64,000 nucleotides of DNA from an uncultured Prevotella sp. (GTDB taxonomy: Bacteria; Bacteroidota; Bacteroidia; Bacteroidales; Bacteroidaceae). The DNA is taken from the NCBI GenBank assembly GCA_900315955.1, contig ONBC01000004.1:16223-80222 (forward strand), read 5' to 3'. The first letter of the stretch is position 1; each line of letters starts with the position of its first letter. The notes under the pieces were generated by a model that was given only the letters and a program-made list of their open reading frames with translations, was not told the origin of the DNA and did no database searches. Positions 46,485 through 54,412 of this stretch are shown piece after piece. A program made the translations under genes and the position numbers.

Positions 46485-46859
46485 TTGACAAAAAGTAAAA
46501 ATTCAGGACAATGGAAATTCGTGAAAGAGAAAGAAAATTTGGGGTGCGCAAGCCGAAAAACGCGAAAAAGAGAGTCGGAGAATGAACCTTTAACGGTTAA
46601 GTCGCCCACCTAACGCTGTTAGGCAGGCGACCTAACGCTGTTAAGTAGGCGACTTAACGCTGTTAGGCAGGCGACCTAACTGTAGTCAGGTCGCCTCTTT
46701 GAAAGCGTTGGAAAGCTCACTCGGAAGAGTAAATCGTGTAATGTGTTTGTAATCAACTGTTTACCAACTCAGCTCAACAATCGTTTCTTTTCGCCCGAAC
46801 GCACACTTGTTTGAAAAGAATCGATTCTCAGAAGGGGTTGAAAAAAATAAAACTTGACA
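46485..46859 (-). repeat. Repetitive element E, copy 2 (fixed flanks, 22-base array)
   Basis: About 375 bp, homologous in reverse orientation to 21570-21955. The two agree at both ends over 60-100 bases each but not in the core. Here three 22-base units (46609-46630, 46631-46652, 46653-46674) and a degenerate fourth (46675-46695) carry CYTAACGCTGTTARG with an internal palindrome CCTAAC/GTTAGG. The CTTTCAA just before the array, seen on the minus strand, is shared with copy 1. It lies upstream of the poly-G gene but points away from it. Confidence 0.75.
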
Positions 46860-47295
46860 CTTAATACATTACTCTGACACATCGTCAAGATGAATTTGTT
46901 GCCGATTCAAGATGTCCCGTTAAGGACACATCCGCACTTGAGTATAATGATGTTTGCAGAACTATATCATCCGTGAAGCGAAGGCACTGTGCACAAGGAG
47001 CGACTTCATCGGAACAGCGCCAGCCAGTCGTCAAACGTTTGGTTCTGGTCGCCAAGACCCTTAAAAGCTTGGCTCTAAAAGCAATAATATGCAAACGATT
47101 GCATGGCAATATTACATTTCTATTAAGATTTTATGAAGTGTGAGTCCCTATATTTTTATAATTTTGCAAACGGAGAGCTTGAACAACAGCAATAGCAATC
47201 TAACAGTTTTAGAAAATAAATAGGAATGTAGGAGCGGCACAGAGCCAATCACAACCTATATAAAAATATAGCGTATTAAATACAAAATAAAATAT
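46860..47295. other. Upstream region of the poly-G gene
   Basis: No gene is seen. TATATTTTTATAATTTTGCAAAC near 47150-47172 contains TAATTTTG (TAnnTTTG, 47159-47166). It could be the promoter of the gene at 47296, with a leader of about 125 bases. The first 250 bases have no repeat that I recognise. Confidence 0.4.
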
Positions 47296-47670
47296 ATGAA
47301 GCATTTATTCACACATCAACACGCTCGAGTGCGTGCACTACTATTATTGTTTGCATTATTTGCAGTTCCACTCTCCATGAGCGTCTACGGCCAAACTCAG
47401 ACCGAGCCCTCCTATTCGGTCGTCTTCTCCAATAGCACTTCTTTCGAAAAAGACAAAACGGTGGAAGTGCCGATGGTGGCAGCGCTGTACCGTAATAATG
47501 ATATGAACGGTCACAATCTTCCTGCCGATAAAGTACACACCAAGGACAACAGCCGCTGGCAGATCAGTCTGAAATATGACGACCCACGATGGAAAGGCAT
47601 TAAAAACGGCACCGTCTACTGGTATATCAAAACAAGTGGGGGGGGGTATCATCGGTCCGAGCACCAATGA
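47296..47670 (+). CDS. N-terminal part of a secreted protein broken at a G9 tract
   Basis: 124 residues in the present sequence. A signal peptide (ALLLLFALFAVPLSMSVYG) is followed by a mature start (QTQTEPSYSVVFSNSTSFEK). Translation reaches the run of nine G at 47637-47646, reads Ser-Gly-Gly-Gly, and stops at 47670 after a short foreign tail (YHRSEHQ). With eight G (or eleven) the frame continues into the 843-residue frame that ends at 50107, giving a single 936-residue secreted protein. In this sequence the gene is therefore in an OFF state, or the G count is wrong. Confidence 0.8.
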   Translation: MKHLFTHQHARVRALLLLFALFAVPLSMSVYGQTQTEPSYSVVFSNSTSFEKDKTVEVPMVAALYRNNDMNGHNLPADKVHTKDNSRWQISLKYDDPRWKGIKNGTVYWYIKTSGGGYHRSEHQ

Positions 47671-50107
47671 GGAGAATATGGACGATGGCACCGACAACAG
47701 TGTTAAGACTGCCTCTGTCCATGACCGCATGCTCTATAAGAATGAGACTTCACTGAAAACCGATGGCACTGCATCCTCTTTCACTTATTTCAAATGTACT
47801 AAAGGAAAAGAGAATGCCGTTTCGTGTACGTTCGCTTATGCCGCCGCAGATTATGAATCAAGTGATAACAACGGCTCCCAACTGACATACGGCAACCCTA
47901 GCGTTCAATACTGGCGCAACAAGAGCGGCATCAAATACGAGCTGAATTACAATAAAATTCTTCCCCTTCATTACTATGACGGCACGTTCTGCTATGTCAA
48001 GAAGCCTGCCGATTGGGGCAGCATTTACGCTTATGCTTATATAAGCGATAATGATAAGCAGACAGCAGATTGGCATGGTGATCAACTGACTACAACGGCG
48101 GAGTATGATGGCCAGACCTATCATCTGTGGAGAATGAGCCCAGATAAGAAGGGAACTCCTGCTAAGATTATATTTAATGATGGAGGAAATAACCAGACAT
48201 CTGCAGATGGTTGGGCTTTCACAAGCGGGAATGTCTATGATGCTTCCAACTCGTCTGGATATATCCTTGGCACTGTGGCGACAGATCCTACTGCTGCTTA
48301 CGAGAAGTTCTATGCTTACGGTTTCTGGGGTGGAAAAGATGCTTCATTCAAGGAGATGACGCCGGTGGTCTATCGCAATGCAGAGAATGTTGTCGACAGC
48401 GTGGTCTACTATGTCAACATGTCGAAGGTGAATGCCTCCTTCGACAACTTCTACTTTATGTTCTGCAGCCAGCGCTACATGGAGAGCTGGGACAAATGGA
48501 TGACCAACGACGGAAAGGGCGCATGGGACTTTGTCTGGCGTCCGGAAATCTTTGACAACCGCGACTGCAACACCCTTTCGGGAGCTCTCTACCAGGCTGG
48601 CAATGACCTGTCGAATGTTCCGGGCTCTACCGACAAGGGCGCGTCCTACTTCACAGATAAAGACAATAATCCTAGAGACTTCAAGACCTCTGATAACAAT
48701 AAGGGCAAGAACCAGATGCAGTCCATCAACCCCTTGCTGACCCCCGATCAGAAGAAGAACTACGACTCTTACACCCTCTCGCTGAATGTTACCACCGGTA
48801 CGTACAATGTCGAGTTCCACAATGCCATTCAGATCGTTGGTCCCGCTGTCGTGTCCGGAACAAACTGGACGGTGGATGAAAAACGAAATTATACAAGTAA
48901 TGATGCTACTTGCGGCACGTGGGACAAGACAAAAGCGATCACGCTGAAGCCAAGCGACGACGGTACCTATTATTACACCACCGTGAAGTTGAAGGTAGGC
49001 GAGAAATTCCGCTTCATCGAGAACAATAAATATCTCACCAACTTCGGCGAGGACGAGGTAACTCCGAGTGACAAAGACTTCGCGCCGGAAAAGGCGAATG
49101 GCGATGTCTGCTATTATAACCACATCAGCCGCAACACGCTTACTAAAGATGAGGATCCTACAGGCACGTCTGGCGCAAGCGGTCTTTCTACCGGTAACGA
49201 TATCACCTTCAACATGCCGGGTCTCAACAAAGACGACATCTATGAGACAGAGATCCGTGTCTCTGCTGGCAATCCTTTCGATCAGCAGATGACGGGTAAG
49301 GCGGCACCGTTCTACACCATCACACGTCCCGTGAAGCTCTTCAACTATGGCAGCGACGGGAATGGCTACACCTCTTTCGCCTGCAACTATCCGCTGGAGA
49401 TTGTCAGTGGTACAAATGTGAAGGTCTACGACATCATCAGCTACGAGATGGATAAAAACAAAGTGACTTTGCGCGACAAGAGCTCTGATTTCAAGATGAA
49501 CAACAGGCAATATATTCCCGCGAAGAGCGGAGTGATTCTCTCTGCGACTGCTTCCAAAAATGTGAGCACGATCACTGTCCGTCCGATGATCGAGAAGCTC
49601 GGCGAAACCGTAGACAATGGGAGCAACCTGCTCAAGCCTGTCTATCTGCAGGGTACGACTATTAATATGACACTTCCGGAAAAATCTAAAAGCACCGGCG
49701 ATCCTGTTGACAGCCGCCAGTACCTCTTCTCATGGGTCAAGCAGAAAGATGGGCCCTATAAGCTTGGTTTCCTCCGTTCCAAGACGGGTGTGAGCACAAC
49801 AGAGCGTGCCTACCTCTCTCTGACGGGTGACCAAGTCGGCGCAACAACCCTCAACCCTACGGACGAAAAAGTTTATAATCGTTTGGAGGGAATCAGCACA
49901 GACGACAATACTGTATTTGGCGCTAAGGAATATATGGTCAATCTCTTCTTCGAAGGCAGTGCTGACGAGACCGTTACGGGCATCCATACGTTCACAAATC
50001 CGTTGGTCAACAACGAAGGCTACTACACCTTACAGGGCATTCGCCTGAACAAGCCGGCAGCAGCTGGCATCTATATCCACAACGGTAAGAAGATAATCGT
50101 AAAATGA
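47576..50107 (+). CDS. Main part of the phase-variable secreted protein (sorting-tail type)
   Basis: The frame is open from ATG 47576, but that ATG lies inside the upstream part and there is no signal peptide. The frame should be read as the continuation of 47296 after the G tract. The product is a large beta-rich surface-type protein. Residues in the middle (GTWDKTKAITLKPSDDGTYY, then KLKVGEKFRFIENNKYL) resemble SusE/F-like starch-binding modules. The end (YYTLQGIRLNKPAAAGIYIHNGKKIIVK) is the common Prevotella C-terminal tail, similar to type IX secretion sorting domains. It overlaps the next small gene by four bases (ATGA). A glycan-binding or adhesive role is a guess. Confidence 0.75.
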   Translation: MTTHDGKALKTAPSTGISKQVGGGIIGPSTNEENMDDGTDNSVKTASVHDRMLYKNETSLKTDGTASSFTYFKCTKGKENAVSCTFAYAAADYESSDNNGSQLTYGNPSVQYWRNKSGIKYELNYNKILPLHYYDGTFCYVKKPADWGSIYAYAYISDNDKQTADWHGDQLTTTAEYDGQTYHLWRMSPDKKGTPAKIIFNDGGNNQTSADGWAFTSGNVYDASNSSGYILGTVATDPTAAYEKFYAYGFWGGKDASFKEMTPVVYRNAENVVDSVVYYVNMSKVNASFDNFYFMFCSQRYMESWDKWMTNDGKGAWDFVWRPEIFDNRDCNTLSGALYQAGNDLSNVPGSTDKGASYFTDKDNNPRDFKTSDNNKGKNQMQSINPLLTPDQKKNYDSYTLSLNVTTGTYNVEFHNAIQIVGPAVVSGTNWTVDEKRNYTSNDATCGTWDKTKAITLKPSDDGTYYYTTVKLKVGEKFRFIENNKYLTNFGEDEVTPSDKDFAPEKANGDVCYYNHISRNTLTKDEDPTGTSGASGLSTGNDITFNMPGLNKDDIYETEIRVSAGNPFDQQMTGKAAPFYTITRPVKLFNYGSDGNGYTSFACNYPLEIVSGTNVKVYDIISYEMDKNKVTLRDKSSDFKMNNRQYIPAKSGVILSATASKNVSTITVRPMIEKLGETVDNGSNLLKPVYLQGTTINMTLPEKSKSTGDPVDSRQYLFSWVKQKDGPYKLGFLRSKTGVSTTERAYLSLTGDQVGATTLNPTDEKVYNRLEGISTDDNTVFGAKEYMVNLFFEGSADETVTGIHTFTNPLVNNEGYYTLQGIRLNKPAAAGIYIHNGKKIIVK
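47637..47646 (+). repeat. Poly-G tract (nine G)
   Basis: A T is followed by nine consecutive G, then TATC. It lies about 115 codons into the gene that starts at 47296. Eight G keep the long frame open and nine close it. Such tracts change length by slipped-strand replication. Confidence 0.9.
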
Positions 50108-50328
50108 GAAGAGTTATGAAATATATAAAGCCGGAAACAACAGTTGTAAAAGCCGCTGGAGTGGTATTATTGTCGGGTTCGCGTGTAGAAGAGGGCATAG
50201 TACGTCCAGAAACAGAAAAAGGAAAAGAAGATGATAGTGGTAACATCCCCATGGCTAAGCACAACCCCTTTGATATTGAAGACTTCGACGATACGGGTTG
50301 GAAGACGAATGATTACGGTGCATGGTAG
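50104..50328 (+). CDS. Small acidic protein of unknown function
   Basis: 74 residues. Its ATG overlaps the stop of the secreted protein gene (ATGA), so the two are translationally coupled. The N-terminal half is basic to neutral (MKYIKPETTVVKAAGVVLLSG, start possibly at the internal Met). The C-terminal half is acidic and aromatic (NPFDIEDFDDTGW...DYGAW), ending in Trp. Short proteins that begin MKYIKPE and have acidic ends are, from memory, common next to secreted proteins in Prevotella, with no known role. It has no signal peptide. Confidence 0.55.
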   Translation: MRRVMKYIKPETTVVKAAGVVLLSGSRVEEGIVRPETEKGKEDDSGNIPMAKHNPFDIEDFDDTGWKTNDYGAW

Positions 50329-50441
50329 TTTGCTTTCATCCAACAGCAGGTGTTGCCTTGCATTCTACAATAAGCCTCTTATTTGACGGATGCAAGTAGA
50401 ATATTCGTGCCACAATTGTCAGTATAATGTAAATATTTTAA

Positions 50442-50570
50442 GCATGGCTGACACTTGTGGCACCTGTTGATGATGTCGAGAAGGACAAGATTGAGGCTAA
50501 AGTTACTGATGGTGTGCTTCATATCACACTTTTCCACTCCTTGGGTTGGTTTCCCTTTGGAAACGAGTAA
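50442..50570 (+). pseudogene. Remnant of an Hsp20-type small heat-shock protein gene
   Basis: The frame reads LTLVAPVDDVEKDKIEAKVTDGVLHITL, which matches the end of the alpha-crystallin domain (D-x-V-D-x-D-K-I-x-A-x-x-x-D-G-V-L-x-I-T-L). The frame is closed upstream at 50439 and departs from the family after HITL (FHSLGWFPFGNE, stop 50568-50570). The rest of the gene is absent, so this is a fragment. It lies between the small acidic gene and repeat block B. Confidence 0.5.
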
Positions 50571-50649
50571 ATGTAGACAAAGCGCTATGGTTTATCTATC
50601 ATTTTACGTTAGCATCTATTTGCTTTCTCAAGTGGGTTGGTAAGCTATT

Positions 50650-51138
50650 CAGCGAATGCTGGTCGAAAGGTAAGAGGAGAGTTACGAGCGGAGCTTCCTA
50701 TTCTATTCTGTTCCAATTCTAACAAAAACAAATAAAACCCTTGCTATGATGCAAGTCGATTCTCGCTGCGGCGTATATATTTTCTCGCGGAGCCGCAGAG
50801 TTTATTGAGCCGCGGAGTTATTGCCTCTGAGAATTAGAGAATGCGGAGAGACCTTCGGTCTTTCGTGTGCCGTATCGGCCATTTGCAGGGCGCGGCCCTT
50901 GTGGCCGTCCGCACCCCGGATGGGAAATTGGTTACCCAGCCATGGCGGACCGCCACAGGGGCCGCGCCCTGCAAGAGGATCGGAATGTACACGAAGAGCA
51001 TAGTTCCGCGTTAAGCGAGCGAAAGCGAGCATAAGTCGTGAAGAATCGTGGAAAGCCACTGCAAAAATATTCATGCTTCACCTTTGCGACCTTTGCGGCT
51101 TGGCGAGAAAAAAACATCCCGCGACAGTTGATCTTCTC
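50650..51138 (+). repeat. Repeat block B (direct copy of block A)
   Basis: 489 bp aligning to 45211-45767. It begins CAGCGAATGCTGGTCGAAAGG and ends GCGACAGTTGATCTTCTCT. It contains hairpin G (50883-50974, two mismatches in the arms) and all the modules of A apart from the duplicated ones. The internal module from TTTTCTCGC to GACCTTCGGTCTT (50779-50861) is repeated once more at 51156-51238. Confidence 0.8.
50883..50974. repeat. Hairpin G in block B
   Basis: Arms 50883-50912 and 50945-50974, 28 of 30 complementary, 32-base loop nearly identical to the one in block A. Loss of perfect pairing here, while block A keeps it, shows either drift or selection on A. Confidence 0.85.
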
Positions 51139-51155
51139 TTGCAAAGTCGTATGGA

Positions 51156-51465
51156 TTTTTCTCGCAGAGCCGCAGAGATAATTGAGCCGCGGAGTTATTG
51201 CCTCTGAGAATTAGAGAATGCGGAGAGACCTTCGGTCTTGGGAGAAGTTCACAGAGATGAACCAACACCGTTCTCGCAGTATATCTCCCTGTATGCTCCC
51301 TGTATGCTCCTCGTACGCCCCTCATACGCTCCTCGTATGCTCCAGATAGACCGAAGGTCTCTCTGCACTCTCCTCATAAGGCCGAAGCCTCTCAGCGATC
51401 TCAGCCTCACACACGTATCATCTCTGCGGCTCAATAAGCTCTGCGGCTCTGCGTGAAAAGTCTGA
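51156..51465. repeat. Block B extension and inverted tail
   Basis: 51156-51238 is a second copy of the GAGCCGCAGAG / GAGACCTTCGGTCTT module. 51286-51345 has four imperfect repeats of CTCCTCGTAYGC type. 51355-51465 is inverted and matches 46120-46212 closely (CTCTGCGGCTCAATAAG, CTCTGCGTGAAAAGTCT). 51466-51574, up to the stop of the M16 protease, shows no recognisable feature. Confidence 0.65.
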
Positions 51466-51574
51466 TAAACAAGCTGACAGCTCAGTCGCCCCAGTCGCTC
51501 TTTCATACTACGATCCGCCGTTGTGAGGATTTGAACAAGGCGGCTGTCGAGGGTCTTGATGAGGGTCGCATGAC

Positions 51575-54394
51575 TTATCCTTTTCTCGTTTTTGAGTGCA
51601 TGGTGACAATGATACGCCTGTGGCTGTTGATGATGCGGCGGGCCATGTGCTTCAAGTCTGCAGCCGAGAGCCTGCCGACCAACTTCAGATAATCCTTGTC
51701 GTAGTCGATACCGTAGCGCAGATGGTTGTATATCACATAGTTCCAATAGTCGTTGGTGATAATGGCCTGACCGTATTGCTTGACCAGATATTCCTTAACC
51801 TTTTTCAGACTTTCCGGCACAGGTCCGTTACCGGCGATGTATTCGAGCTGGCGCAGCACGGCTGGCATGACATCGTTGTATTTGTCGGGGCCGGTGGTGA
51901 AGGAGAGTTTCAGCACAGCCGTAGGCTTACTGTCCTTGTCGATGCCAGCCTCTGAACTGATGCCATAAACGCCGCCCTTCTCCTCGCGCACTGAGTCGAC
52001 GTAGGCTATGGACAACACGCGGCGTAAGGCATCGAGCGTGAGGTCGTTCTTTGCGTTAAAAGGCTCGTTCCAGCTGTACAATACGGTGACACTGCTCTGA
52101 GGTGTCTTCGTCTCGCGTGACCATTCGTGCACTTTCATTCCACCCTTGACAGCAGGGAAGCTGTCAATGGCTTTTAGCGTGTGACCCTTGGCCGGCAGGG
52201 AGGCTATGTAGGTCTCAAGCAACGGACGCAGGCTGTCGAGGCTGATGTTCCCGATGACCATCATGCGGAAGCCGGAAGCGTCGGCAAAACATTTCTTGTA
52301 GATCTCAAGTACACGGTCGTAGCTCACCTTGCCGAGGTCGGACAAATCGAGAGGCTTGGTACGGAGGTTCTGTCCATAGACAGCGGCGGCGATGGTGTCG
52401 TTGTAGCTCACCTTCGGACTGGCGTTGCGGTTGGTAAGGAAAGACCGAGTGCGGTCGAGTTCGTCGGCAAAGGCCTTCTCGTCGCGGCGGGGCTCCGTGA
52501 AGTAAAGGTATGTAAGTTGGAACAGAGTCTCGGCATCCTTGATCGAGGACGATCCTTTGATAGTCTGCGTCTCCTCACCCACGCCCGGTGTGACACGTAC
52601 CATCTTGGATGTCAGCACCTTGTCGAGCTCGTCTTCGCTCAGGTTGCCTACGCCTGCCTTTGTGATGGCTGTGGAAATCATGTTCACGTTTGGCTTGTCA
52701 GCTGTGGGAAAGGCCAGTGCTCCGCCGTTGCCCCATAAGCGGGTAGTCACGTTGTCGGCCTGGAAGTCGGTGTGACGGTAATACACTTTCACGCCGTTGC
52801 TCAGGGTCAGCTCTGTCGTCCCGTTGACCGAGGGCTTCTCGCTGACGATGGTGCCCGGCTTCGGTTTCTTGTCCATCAGCTTTTTGGGAGCGGCTTCGTC
52901 TTTGTAGGGCTCGTAGGTCTTGTCCTGCGCGTCGAGCACGTATTGTTCCAACTGATCATTGGTGAAGGAAGGAAACTCCGGTTTGTCGGGAATGTAAGCC
53001 ACCAATACCTGGTTCCTGTCGGTGATGGCTCCAGCCACGGCGTTGTTTACGTCCTCCAACGTGACGCTCTTTTCCAGATTGTCGTTCAGCGCCTTGCTTT
53101 CCCCGGCAGAGAGCAATGGTTCTCCGTTGAGGAAGTTGTTCTGAGCCAACCTGACGTAGTAGTTGTTGCGTCGGTCGTTGCGCTGCATCCACGCGCGTTC
53201 AGCGATCTTGTGCCGGACGGCCTTGGCGCGGTCAAGCTCGCTCTGTGTGAAGCCATGCTGGCGGATGCGTTCCACGGTGCCCACGGCAGCGTCGAAGCTG
53301 CCCTTTACATTCTCCTGCCTTGCGCCGAAGGAGAGGCAGAAGGCATCCTTGGTCTTGCTGATGAAGAACATGCCCAGGCGGCCCGTGGCACTCAGACAAG
53401 GCTTGGGCGAGGCATTCTGCATTTCGTTAAGCCGTTCGTTGGCCATGTAGGATATAAGTGCGTCGATATAATTGTCGTGCACGTATTGCCGCGTGTTCTT
53501 ACAACTGTCGGGTGTGGCCTGCCGTTTCATGTAGAGGTTGACTAACATGATAGGCTGTTCGGCATCCTTGAGCGCGGCCACAATCATCTTATCGTTGTCG
53601 GGCACAGGATAATAGATGCGCGCGGCGGCCTTGTCGGGCATGGGAATGCTGGAGAAAGTCTGCTTTATCTTCTGCTCCATCTGGTCTGCATCGATGTCGC
53701 CCACCACGATGATGGCTTGCAAGTCGGGGCGGTACCATTTGTGATAGTAGTCGTGCAGGTCGTTGTAAGGGAAGTTGTCCACGATATCCATGGATCCGAT
53801 GGGCATGCAGTCGGCATATTTGGAGCCTTTATACACGATGGGCAGCGCCTGTTCCATGAGGCGCTGAACAGCCATCCCCGCGCGTCGGTTGCGCCATTCC
53901 TCGTGAATGACACCGCGCTCCTTGTCAATCTCTTTATCGGTGAGGCTGAGGTAGTGGCTCCAGTCGTGGAGGATGAGGAGCGTGGAGTCGATGACGCTCT
54001 GCTGCTTCACGGGAACCGAAGCGACGTGATAGACGGTCTCGTCCACGCTGGTGTAAGCGTTGAGGTTGGCTCCGAACTTAATGCCATGGCTCTCGCACCA
54101 ATGGACGATAGAGGGCGACTGAGCAGTGCCCAGGAAGTTCTGTGAGCCATTGAACGCCATGTGCTCGAGGAAGTGGGCCAGTCCGCGCTGACGTGGCTCC
54201 TCGAGAATAGAACCAACGCGTTGGGCAATGTAGAAGTCGGCGATGCCGGCTTCCTTGGCGTTGTGCCGGATGTAATATGTCAGACCGTTCTTCAGCTTTC
54301 CCACGCGGTAGCTGCTGTCCTTGGGCAGCGACTGTGCCGAAGCTGTGACGGTCGAGAGAATCAGGAGAAGAGAGAGCTTGAGTTGTTGAAACAT
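51575..54394 (-). CDS. Secreted M16-family zinc protease (pitrilysin/insulinase type)
   Basis: 939 residues. A signal peptide (QLKLSLLLILSTVTASA) points to the periplasm or outer surface. The inverted zinc motif H-x-x-E-H is at His74-Glu77-His78 (AHFLEHMAFNGS). The further Glu ligand lies in the ERGVIHEE segment (Glu159 or Glu166). Four M16 domains are present, only the first being catalytic. M16 enzymes cut peptides held in a closed chamber. It is the last gene of the TonB-dependent receptor operon (18 bases after the barrel protein), which suggests that peptides are taken in or trimmed. Confidence 0.9.
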   Translation of the reverse strand: MFQQLKLSLLLILSTVTASAQSLPKDSSYRVGKLKNGLTYYIRHNAKEAGIADFYIAQRVGSILEEPRQRGLAHFLEHMAFNGSQNFLGTAQSPSIVHWCESHGIKFGANLNAYTSVDETVYHVASVPVKQQSVIDSTLLILHDWSHYLSLTDKEIDKERGVIHEEWRNRRAGMAVQRLMEQALPIVYKGSKYADCMPIGSMDIVDNFPYNDLHDYYHKWYRPDLQAIIVVGDIDADQMEQKIKQTFSSIPMPDKAAARIYYPVPDNDKMIVAALKDAEQPIMLVNLYMKRQATPDSCKNTRQYVHDNYIDALISYMANERLNEMQNASPKPCLSATGRLGMFFISKTKDAFCLSFGARQENVKGSFDAAVGTVERIRQHGFTQSELDRAKAVRHKIAERAWMQRNDRRNNYYVRLAQNNFLNGEPLLSAGESKALNDNLEKSVTLEDVNNAVAGAITDRNQVLVAYIPDKPEFPSFTNDQLEQYVLDAQDKTYEPYKDEAAPKKLMDKKPKPGTIVSEKPSVNGTTELTLSNGVKVYYRHTDFQADNVTTRLWGNGGALAFPTADKPNVNMISTAITKAGVGNLSEDELDKVLTSKMVRVTPGVGEETQTIKGSSSIKDAETLFQLTYLYFTEPRRDEKAFADELDRTRSFLTNRNASPKVSYNDTIAAAVYGQNLRTKPLDLSDLGKVSYDRVLEIYKKCFADASGFRMMVIGNISLDSLRPLLETYIASLPAKGHTLKAIDSFPAVKGGMKVHEWSRETKTPQSSVTVLYSWNEPFNAKNDLTLDALRRVLSIAYVDSVREEKGGVYGISSEAGIDKDSKPTAVLKLSFTTGPDKYNDVMPAVLRQLEYIAGNGPVPESLKKVKEYLVKQYGQAIITNDYWNYVIYNHLRYGIDYDKDYLKLVGRLSAADLKHMARRIINSHRRIIVTMHSKTRKG

Positions 54395-54412
54395 TGTTTT
54401 TGGTGTATAAAA

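Noticed and set aside
46609-46695. 22-base array considered as a CRISPR
   Set aside because: Units are adjacent with no spacers, the period equals the repeat, and no cas genes are present. The same applies to 21731-21774.
48344-49510. 388-codon minus-strand ORF opposite the secreted protein
   Set aside because: No recognisable motif. The plus-strand frame is continuous with a sorting-type tail and overlaps its neighbour in the normal way.
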